Source: RGIG6904 sp024680835
GTDB taxonomy: Bacteria > Bacillota > Clostridia > Lachnospirales > Lachnospiraceae
Assembly: GCA_024680835.1 (NCBI GenBank)
Contig: JAILBP010000243.1
Location: forward strand, 1-5,679
Reading direction: 5' to 3'
DNA: 5,679 nucleotides
The notes beneath the pieces were generated by a model that was not told the origin of the DNA, did not search any database, and saw only the letters and a list, made by a program, of their open reading frames with translations. Position numbers and translations under genes: made by a program. Of this stretch, positions 1-4,521 are shown piece by piece (position 1 is the first letter of the stretch; every line of letters starts with the position of its first letter).

Positions 1-206
1 AGGTTATAAAATACAAAATTTTTTTCTTTTTCCTCATATACCAGCCCTGCCTTTTTCAGGATGTTCAGATGATAGGATACCGTGGCGCCGGTCATGTCAA
101 ACCGGCTGCCGATATCTCCGGCTGACATTCTGCCGTCCTTCAACATGGTCAGGATCTCGCGTCTTACCGGATCAGACAGAGCCTTAAATGTGTCTGCAAA
201 TGCCAT
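1..206 (-). CDS. ArsR/SdpR-family transcriptional repressor, partial (C-terminus beyond the left edge)
   Basis: Sixty-eight residues are visible, from ATG at 206 to the window edge, with no stop inside. The start is supported by AAAGGAGG six bases upstream. The N-terminus, MAFADTFKALSDPVRREIL, is the classic opening of ArsR winged-helix proteins, in which FKALSDPVRR leads into helix 1. Residues 27-52 (MSAGDIGSRFDMTGATVSYHLNILKKAG) form the helix-turn-helix, with SYHL in the recognition helix, and YEEKEKNFVFYN starts the beta wing. The short DPVRREIL N-terminus and the lack of Cys or His metal ligands in the visible part fit the SdpR-like autorepressor branch better than a metal sensor; this is inference from similarity. 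The first 23 bases overlap the end of the upstream membrane protease gene in another frame, so translation is probably coupled. It likely binds the palindromes at 1132-1167 and 1198-1221 to repress its own operon. Confidence 0.9.
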   Translation of the reverse strand, partial: MAFADTFKALSDPVRREILTMLKDGRMSAGDIGSRFDMTGATVSYHLNILKKAGLVYEEKEKNFVFYN

Positions 207-1041
207 TTGATCCCTCCTTTCTGTACAGGAGAAGATAGGCTCCAAAGAATGTCAGGGTGCCGAATACACACACTACTGCTTCCAGCATCACAGGAGTGAT
301 ATTTAACACGCCTGCCATTTGAAGACCGGCAATTCCGTCCATTAAGGCGTGGAGTAATATTGCGAGGGGATACAGCAATATTTTATCCTTGTCCCTGCAG
401 GCATAGAACACCAGAATTGAAGCGCCGACATGAAACATGACAGCAAATATCCGCTCTGCTACGCCCATACAAAGATCGCCGAACGAGAAGGCTGCAAGCT
501 GGGATGCGAGAGTATAAAACGCTTCTGTCTGTTCCGGTGTCTGAGATTCTACAAGTTTTATTATTGCTTCAAATACGCCTGTATTGATCATCACTGAGTA
601 GACAATATTCTGAATATATGTCACACCCATTATCATCATTACCTCGATACCGGCATGTCCTATTCCGTATGATATGGAGGTTTCACGGTTTTTTCTCTTG
701 CCAAGGACAGTACTAAATGCGATCATTCGACCTGTCTCCTCGAATACGCCGGGGAAGAGACCTACCAGCAGAGCCCACAATACCGGCCTTGAATTTATGA
801 ATTGAGCAAGAGGATGATCCGGCAATCCCATTTGTACCGGGAATATCAAAACATTCTGTATGGGTTTTTCCAGTATGAATACGAATACAAAAAATGTTGC
901 GGCACCTATCAGCACTGTAGTGATCTTCTCTTTTTTCTGTTTGAGCCAAATGATGGTGATGAGTACGGGAACCAGCAAAAATATGGCAGTTCCCAAGGCC
1001 ATCAGTGCTATCTGTACTCCTCCGACTTTTGCAAATTCCAT
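184..1041 (-). CDS. YhfC-family (DUF2324) putative glutamic-type intramembrane protease
   Basis: This 285-residue multi-pass membrane protein has about seven hydrophobic segments, near residues 10-33, 41-58, 87-100, 125-150, 178-213, 221-243 and 248-273. ATG at 1041 is preceded by AAAGGAGG eight bases upstream. Motifs typical of the YhfC/CPBP-like intramembrane protease fold are all present: FEETGR (residues 100-105), GHAGIE (128-133), a histidine in an Ala/Val-rich helix (MFHVGAS, H204) and HALMDG (H231, D235). Glu101/Glu102, His129, Glu133, His204 and His231 are the candidate catalytic residues. Members of this superfamily are thought to cleave or process peptides within the membrane; the substrate here is unknown. 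It is the first gene of an operon with an SdpR-like repressor, which recalls regulator-plus-membrane-protein pairs such as sdpR-sdpI, although the membrane partner here is not an SdpI homologue. The family call is confident, while protease activity is only inferred. Confidence 0.88.
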   Translation of the reverse strand: MEFAKVGGVQIALMALGTAIFLLVPVLITIIWLKQKKEKITTVLIGAATFFVFVFILEKPIQNVLIFPVQMGLPDHPLAQFINSRPVLWALLVGLFPGVFEETGRMIAFSTVLGKRKNRETSISYGIGHAGIEVMMIMGVTYIQNIVYSVMINTGVFEAIIKLVESQTPEQTEAFYTLASQLAAFSFGDLCMGVAERIFAVMFHVGASILVFYACRDKDKILLYPLAILLHALMDGIAGLQMAGVLNITPVMLEAVVCVFGTLTFFGAYLLLYRKEGSNGICRHI

Positions 1042-1131
1042 GGTTGAATCCTCCTTTAATGGTCTGCTTTACATAGCCTGTAGGCTTTGCAAATGTGCTG
1101 TCATGATCGCTTTGGTATACAGGTCATAACA

Positions 1132-1167
1132 ATTTAGAAAAAAATCTAATTAGAAGTTTTTCTAAAT
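1132..1167. promoter_or_regulatory. Putative operator: 36-bp nested palindrome over the -10/+1 region
   Basis: The outer arms TTTAGAAAAA (1133-1142) and TTTTTCTAAA (1157-1166) are perfect reverse complements, and the inner TCTAATTAGA (1145-1154) is a perfect palindrome on the same centre. Flanking A1132 and T1167 also pair, giving 16 of 18 symmetric positions. The repeated unit is TTAGA/TCTAA. Its place at the -10 and start of the minus-strand promoter, in front of an operon that encodes an ArsR-type protein, makes it the obvious operator for autorepression. Binding by that protein is inferred. Confidence 0.75.
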
Positions 1168-1194
1168 AATAATACCCCGTCTTTGAATTGTCAA
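1166..1194 (-). promoter_or_regulatory. Promoter of the protease-repressor operon
   Basis: Read on the minus strand, TTGACA (1194-1189) is followed by 17 bases and TATTAT (1171-1166), which is a near-consensus sigma-A promoter. Transcription should start near 1159, giving a leader of about 118 bases before the ATG at 1041. The -10 abuts the palindrome at 1132-1167, so a bound repressor would cover the start site. Confidence 0.85.
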
Positions 1195-1197
1195 GTA

Positions 1198-1221
1198 GTA
1201 TTTTGAAAATATTCTAAATAC
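1198..1221. promoter_or_regulatory. Second, weaker operator-like palindrome upstream of the -35
   Basis: This 24-base imperfect palindrome has arms starting GTATTTTGAA and ending TTCTAAATAC, with 20 of 24 symmetric positions. It begins four bases beyond the -35 box of the minus-strand promoter. It carries the same TTCTAAAT half-site as the main palindrome, and the two centres are 60 bp apart. It could be a secondary repressor site, but AT-rich chance symmetry cannot be excluded. Confidence 0.45.
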
Positions 1222-1250
1222 TGCCAAAGTATCTTAATAAAGAAAATTTG

Positions 1251-1278
1251 TTGAGAAATATGATTTTTTTGATAAAAT
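1251..1278 (+). promoter_or_regulatory. Candidate plus-strand promoter running into the repeat element and the Dabb gene
   Basis: TTGAGA (1251-1256), 16 bases and TAAAAT (1273-1278) form a fair sigma-A promoter. The predicted start, about 1285, falls on the left end of the inverted-repeat element. The last bases of the -10 belong to the direct repeat AAAATAGAG that flanks that element, so this looks like the native promoter of the downstream gene with the element inserted directly after it. Confidence 0.5.
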
Positions 1279-1282
1279 AGAG
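1274..1282 (+). repeat. Left copy of 9-bp direct repeat AAAATAGAG (probable target-site duplication)
   Basis: AAAATAGAG occurs here and again at 1495-1503, exactly bracketing the inverted-repeat element. If G1282 is counted as the first base of the terminal repeat, the duplication is 8 bp (AAAATAGA). Confidence 0.65.
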
Positions 1283-1494
1283 TTATATTCACAGCCAATA
1301 TCATACAGACAGGCATATGCCAGTTTGCTGGCAAATATGACTGTCTGTATGATATTGACTGGAATCAGTCACTTTACATACATGATACAGGCAGCCGCGA
1401 TAGCGGCAGTAGAGCCCGACAAGGCAATTCTTCGCAGATTGCCGATGTCAGGGCGAGCCTGTAGAATGTATGTAAAGTGGCTGTGAATAGTAAC
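1282..1494. mobile_element. MITE-like element with terminal inverted repeats and nested internal stems
   Basis: The left end GTTATATTCACAGCC (1282-1296) and the reverse complement of the right end (1479-1494), GTTACTATTCACAGCC, match except for one extra C. An 8-9 bp direct repeat flanks the element. There is no open reading frame of its own, so it would need a transposase supplied in trans. The interior is almost wholly paired. Arm A, 1296-1357, has 17 perfect pairs (CAATATCATACAGACAG/1341-1357), then CATAT/ATATG and GCCAG/CTGGC around loop TTTG. A small hairpin ACTG-GAAT-CAGT lies at 1358-1369. Arm B pairs 1370-1383 with 1466-1479 perfectly, then a GA/GA internal loop, then 1386-1392 with 1457-1463. 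Arm B encloses GCCGC-GATA-GCGGC (1394-1407) and a stem 1414-1454 with GGCAAT/ATTGCC. The MITE reading rests on ends plus direct repeat; a structured non-coding RNA is the alternative. Confidence 0.7.
1286..1489 (+). ncRNA. Predicted structured RNA (leader) formed by the element
   Basis: If transcribed from the promoter at 1251-1278, the RNA would close with TATTCACAGCC/GGCTGTGAATA (1286-1296 with 1479-1489). This forms a four-way junction whose largest arm opens into a three-way junction with apical loops GATA and TCTTCGCAG. The GA/GA internal loop at 1384-1385 and 1464-1465 would make tandem sheared G-A pairs. I do not recognise a known riboswitch or Rfam family in it. It lies upstream of the Dabb ribosome binding site without overlapping it, so any effect would be through stability, processing or transcription. 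Expression and function are inferred. Confidence 0.4.
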
Positions 1495-1503
1495 AAAATA
1501 GAG
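1495..1503 (+). repeat. Right copy of 9-bp direct repeat AAAATAGAG
   Basis: Identical to 1274-1282 and directly adjacent to the right terminal inverted repeat. Removing 1283-1503 would restore a continuous GATAAAATAGAG-CTGTCGG sequence, placing the promoter at 1251-1278 immediately upstream of the Dabb gene leader. Confidence 0.65.
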
Positions 1504-1563
1504 CTGTCGGATCTACATAGGTGATCACCACAGGTGATGCAGCAGTGTGCAAGGGAGGTCAAA

Positions 1564-1866
1564 ATGGTAAAGCACGTTATTCTCTGGACTCTTAAGGATG
1601 AATATGAAGGAGAAGAGAAGGAAAAGATTAAGAACGGTATCAAAGAAGGACTGGAGGGACTTAAGGAAAAGATCCCGGGGCTGTTGGATATAAAGGTTAA
1701 TATCAAGCCGTTAAAGAGCTCAAACTGCGATCTCATGCTGGATTCAAGTTTTCAGGATGAGGCTGCTTTGTCGGGGTATTCGGTGAATCCCGCACATGTT
1801 GAGGTGGCGGACACGAAGGTGAGACCGTTTACAAAGAGCAGGGTGTGCATGGATTACGAGATCTGA
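1564..1866 (+). CDS. Dabb-family (stress-responsive alpha-beta barrel) protein
   Basis: This 100-residue soluble protein begins MVKHVILWTLKDE, the usual first strand of Dabb (PF07876) domains. ATG 1564 is chosen over the in-frame GTG at 1534 because GGGAGG lies five bases before it and because family members start at exactly this motif. A charged helix (residues 14-36) is followed by IPGLLDIKVNIKP (strand), DLMLDSSF (59-63 region), NPAHVEVADTKVRPF (75-89) and a terminal strand VCMDYEI. The full length equals one domain, which in this family forms a dimeric ferredoxin-like barrel. Most bacterial members have no defined reaction, though a few plant or polyketide homologues are cyclases. The structured element at 1282-1494 sits in its probable leader. 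There is no clear terminator after it, so read-through into the cyclase gene 76 bases downstream is possible. Confidence 0.9.
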   Translation: MVKHVILWTLKDEYEGEEKEKIKNGIKEGLEGLKEKIPGLLDIKVNIKPLKSSNCDLMLDSSFQDEAALSGYSVNPAHVEVADTKVRPFTKSRVCMDYEI

Positions 1867-1882
1867 ATTGCGGAGTATGAAG

Positions 1883-1888
1883 TATAAT
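1883..1888 (+). promoter_or_regulatory. Possible -10 box (TATAAT) for the cyclase gene
   Basis: A perfect TATAAT lies 46 bases before the AAAGGAG of the cyclase. No convincing -35 stands 16-18 bases upstream (the region reads around GATCTG), and there is no extended -10. It may be a weak or activator-dependent internal promoter, or chance in AT-rich sequence. Confidence 0.25.
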
Positions 1889-1933
1889 AAACGGTATTTA
1901 TGATAAAGTTATCATTGCCTGAAGATCATTACT

Positions 1934-1940
1934 AAAGGAG
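1934..1940 (+). promoter_or_regulatory. Shine-Dalgarno AAAGGAG with awkward spacing to the cyclase start
   Basis: AAAGGAG ends two bases before GTG 1943 and fourteen before ATG 1955, and neither distance is ideal. GTG 1943 and ATG 1955 are therefore both possible starts, differing by four residues (MLRF). A weaker AAGG (1948-1951) three bases before the ATG does not settle the choice. Confidence 0.5.
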
Positions 1941-1942
1941 TT

Positions 1943-3388
1943 GTGTTAAGGTTCATGGAAATGACGGTTGAGTTATTTGACAGCATTATCAATACATCAC
2001 AGGATTGTGTTTTCTGGAAAGACAAGGAAAGGCGTTTTTTGGGAGTCAACCAGGCTTTTCTGGATTTTTACGGGTTTGACTCGGTGGATGTTTTGGTCGG
2101 AAAGACCGATGAGGACATGGGATGGCATTCCGATCCCGAGCCCTTCAAACAGGATGAGCTCATGGTGCTCTCCGGCAGGAGTACCTATAAGGTTCAGGGA
2201 AAATGCTTTATAAGGGGCGAGGAGAGAGACATTGTGGCATCCAAGCGCCCGCTGTATGAGGACGGAAAGATCGTTGGGCTTGTGGGAAGCTTTGTGGATA
2301 TCACTAATGTGTTAAGGCATGGAAATGCCCTCGACCACTCACAGGTCGTATACACCATAGACAAGCTCAGAAAATACAGCTTTTTCGACAGGATCATAGA
2401 CAGCATCAGTCTGGAGGAGATATTAGATCCACTGACAGGTATTCTGTCAAGAGCATATTCCATAAAGTTTGTCCATGATCTTATAGAGAGTAAAACGCCA
2501 TTCACCTTCGCCATGATAGATCTGGATAACTTTAAGGCCATTAACGATTCCTTCGGCCATGGCGCAGGAGATTACGTTCTGACCATAGTGTCCAAAGAAT
2601 TGGCCGAATTTACAGAGGGTTACGGGCTTGTGGGTCGTTTCGGAGGAGATGAGCTTTTGCTCATAAACTTAAGGGATGTGGATGCACAGGCAAAAAATGA
2701 TTTCTTTGAGAAGCTTTATTCCGGCAGGCACGCACTCCGTGTTGACATGGAATTTGATAACAGAGCAACTCACATCACAGGTACGACAGGCGCGGCATCT
2801 TTTCCCGGGGATGCGGAGGATTTCACGGATCTGTTCTCGCTGATCGATAAGATGCTCTACCTCGGAAAGAGCAGGGGGCGAAACTGTTATTACATATATG
2901 ATCATGAAAAACATCGTAATGTGGAGATCAGTAAGATAGCCGGAATGGGTATCTTTTCCAATATGAAAAAACTGAAGTCGGATCTGGAAAAAGAGGACGG
3001 TTTTGAAGGGAAACTGAGATCGGCGATACCGGTGGTGACGGGGGCTATGCAGATCAGCGATCTTTATTATGTTTTGTCGGACGGAAGACTTAAGGCGGTG
3101 TGTGACGAAGCGTTTGACGCGGATGCATCCGATATTTCGGATCTGAGCGGGGATGAGGTCTTTTCGGAGAGCACACTCGATCTTGTGAAAAAGAACTCAC
3201 CGAAGTTCTACGGTTCCCTGAGGAAAGCCGGATTTGAATCGGTTCTGACGGTCCGTATAGGAAAAGGAGATAACACATACGGATACCTCGTATGTGCTGT
3301 AAAGAGGGCTTTAAGGCTGTGGCAGGAGGATGAATGTGCCGTCCTGTATTACCTGGCGGGGCTTTTGGCGGAAGATTTACAATCATGA
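1943..3388 (+). CDS. PAS-GGDEF diguanylate cyclase with GAF-like C-terminal domain
   Basis: This is a 481-residue cytoplasmic protein (from GTG 1943) with no membrane segment. Residues 8-122 form a PAS sensor domain (DCVFWKDKERRFLGVNQAFLDFYGF; closing VGLVGSFVDIT). A linker helix (about 130-160) leads to a GGDEF domain from DPLTGILSR (162-170) through DLDNFKAIND (193-202) and FGHGAGD (205-210) to the signature RFGGDEL (232-238), ending LGKSRGRN (307-314). Metal- and GTP-binding residues D193, D236 and E237 are kept, so conversion of two GTP to cyclic di-GMP is expected. Leu replaces the final Phe of GGDEF, a tolerated variant. The inhibitory RxxD site is absent: the equivalent residues 225-228 are EGYG. 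Residues about 335-481 resemble a divergent GAF domain (RKAGFESVLTVRI, YGYLVCAVKRALRLWQEDECA). There is no EAL or HD-GYP domain. It precedes the dehydrogenase gene by 14 bases, so the two are co-transcribed. Confidence 0.88.
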   Translation: MLRFMEMTVELFDSIINTSQDCVFWKDKERRFLGVNQAFLDFYGFDSVDVLVGKTDEDMGWHSDPEPFKQDELMVLSGRSTYKVQGKCFIRGEERDIVASKRPLYEDGKIVGLVGSFVDITNVLRHGNALDHSQVVYTIDKLRKYSFFDRIIDSISLEEILDPLTGILSRAYSIKFVHDLIESKTPFTFAMIDLDNFKAINDSFGHGAGDYVLTIVSKELAEFTEGYGLVGRFGGDELLLINLRDVDAQAKNDFFEKLYSGRHALRVDMEFDNRATHITGTTGAASFPGDAEDFTDLFSLIDKMLYLGKSRGRNCYYIYDHEKHRNVEISKIAGMGIFSNMKKLKSDLEKEDGFEGKLRSAIPVVTGAMQISDLYYVLSDGRLKAVCDEAFDADASDISDLSGDEVFSESTLDLVKKNSPKFYGSLRKAGFESVLTVRIGKGDNTYGYLVCAVKRALRLWQEDECAVLYYLAGLLAEDLQS

Positions 3389-3402
3389 GAAAGGAGAATA
3401 GT

Positions 3403-4443
3403 ATGAAAGCGTTATTTATCGGAGGAACAGGTACCATCAGTATGGCGATCATCCGCAGGCTTGCGAAGGATCCCAACTGGGAAGTGTGGCTCTTAAACAG
3501 GGGGAACAGGTCAGCGGATGTTCCCGAGGGAATCCATCAGATCACAGTGGATATCAATGATGAAAAGGCAGTGTTGGAGGCAGTTGGGAACTTCCATTTT
3601 GATACTGTGTGCGAGTTTATCGGATTTGTGCCGGAACAGGTGGAGAGAGATTACCGTATCTTTAAGGGCAGGACAAACCAGTACATTTACATCAGTTCGG
3701 CATCCGCATATCACAAGCCGGCTTCGGGTTATATCATAACAGAGGGAACTACCCTTTCGAATCCTCACTGGGAGTATTCCAGAAATAAAATAGCCTGCGA
3801 GGAGTTCCTCATGAAAAAATACAGAGAAGAGGGATTCCCGGTGACTATAGTGCGTCCGAGTCATACCTATGATGAGCGAAGTGTTCCTCTCGGAGTTCAC
3901 GGACAGAAAGGTTCGTGGCAGGTAGTAAAGAGAATGATGGAAGGAAGACCTGTCATAATACAGGGAGACGGCAGTTCTCTGTGGACACTCACATTTAATT
4001 CAGATTTTGCCATCGGCTTTACCGGTCTTATGGGAGATCCACATGCCATAGGCGAAGCTTTCCAGATAACAGGAGACGAGACACTTACATGGGATCAGAT
4101 ATACAGAACCATCGCTGATGCATTGGGTGTTGAGCTTAATGCATACCACATCTCATCAGACTTTCTGTCTGCTGTCGGAGATCCTCTGGGGTATGATTAT
4201 GAGGGCTCGCTGACGGGAGATAAATCGGTTTGCGTTGTATTTGACAATACCAAGCTCAAGAAGATCGTACCTTCAATGCGCACCAATGTTCCCTTCAAGG
4301 AAGGTGTCAGGATCGCTATCAATTATATTCTGGATCATCCCGAGTGCCAGGTAGAGGATCCGGAATTTGACAAATGGTGCGACAAGGTGATAGAAGCACT
4401 GGAAAACACCAAAAAGGAACTTGTGAAATCCGCGAAAAGCTGA
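3403..4443 (+). CDS. Extended SDR: NAD(P)-dependent epimerase/dehydratase family protein
   Basis: This 346-residue protein starts at ATG 3403, chosen because AAGGAG lies six bases upstream and the Rossmann strand MKALFIGGTGTIS follows at once. The reading frame is open further upstream, but only through the tail of the cyclase. The glycine motif GGTGTIS (residues 8-14) binds the dinucleotide, LNRGNRS (31-37) follows the second strand, and YISSASAY (96-103) supplies the catalytic serine. EYSRNK gives the YxxxK pair Tyr125/Lys129, and TIVRPSHTYDE (148-158) is the usual strand after it. GRPVIIQGDGSSLWTLTFNSDFA (181-203) matches the substrate-side region of nucleotide-sugar epimerases and dehydratases. 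All core catalytic residues are present, so it is probably active, but the substrate cannot be read from sequence. No sugar-nucleotide or polysaccharide genes lie next to it in this window. Co-transcription with the diguanylate cyclase is likely from the 14-base gap. Confidence 0.88.
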   Translation: MKALFIGGTGTISMAIIRRLAKDPNWEVWLLNRGNRSADVPEGIHQITVDINDEKAVLEAVGNFHFDTVCEFIGFVPEQVERDYRIFKGRTNQYIYISSASAYHKPASGYIITEGTTLSNPHWEYSRNKIACEEFLMKKYREEGFPVTIVRPSHTYDERSVPLGVHGQKGSWQVVKRMMEGRPVIIQGDGSSLWTLTFNSDFAIGFTGLMGDPHAIGEAFQITGDETLTWDQIYRTIADALGVELNAYHISSDFLSAVGDPLGYDYEGSLTGDKSVCVVFDNTKLKKIVPSMRTNVPFKEGVRIAINYILDHPECQVEDPEFDKWCDKVIEALENTKKELVKSAKS

Positions 4444-4483
4444 TAAGTCATGACAGTTATTGTGATATCATGATAAACATATG

Positions 4484-4521
4484 ATAAAATCCTTCGGAAA
4501 GTGATCCGGAGGATTTTATTT
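4484..4521. terminator. Bidirectional intrinsic terminator between convergent genes
   Basis: AAAATCCTTCGGA (4486-4498) pairs with TCCGGAGGATTTT (4505-4517) with one G-T wobble and loop AAGTGA. Flanking T4485/A4518 and A4484/T4519 extend the stem. The plus strand ends in TTTTATTTG, and the minus strand ends in ATTTTAT, so both directions have a short U-rich tail. It lies 40 bases after the dehydrogenase stop. Its right arm overlaps the TAA stop (4518-4516) of the convergent gene. Confidence 0.85.

Noticed and set aside
802..1129. Plus-strand open frames antisense to the membrane protease
   Set aside because: They are shadows of a recognised protease gene, with translations lacking domain character and running into its leader.
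1282..1494. Cyclic di-GMP or other known riboswitch upstream of the Dabb/cyclase genes
   Set aside because: The proximity of a diguanylate cyclase made this attractive, but the fold does not show a GEMM-type core, and the terminal repeats plus direct duplication fit an inserted element better.
1534..1563. GTG 1534 as the start of the Dabb protein
   Set aside because: It would add ten residues not seen in the family and place the good GGGAGG site inside the gene; ATG 1564 fits both the ribosome binding site and the family start.
1374..1736. Minus-strand open frame across the element and the Dabb gene
   Set aside because: It spans a repeat element and lies antisense to a clear family member. 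The Ser/Phe/Leu-rich translation matches no family and there is no ribosome binding site.
1882..1914. Hairpins ATAAA/TTTAT and TGATAA/TTATCA as a terminator after the Dabb gene
   Set aside because: The stems are short and AT-only with no following T-run, so termination is not supported.
2194..2914. Minus-strand open frames inside the cyclase gene
   Set aside because: These are antisense shadows of a well-supported PAS-GGDEF protein.
3334..3402. Upstream extension of the dehydrogenase into the cyclase gene
   Set aside because: The open frame there only reads the cyclase tail out of frame; ATG 3403 has its own AAGGAG and starts directly at the Rossmann strand.
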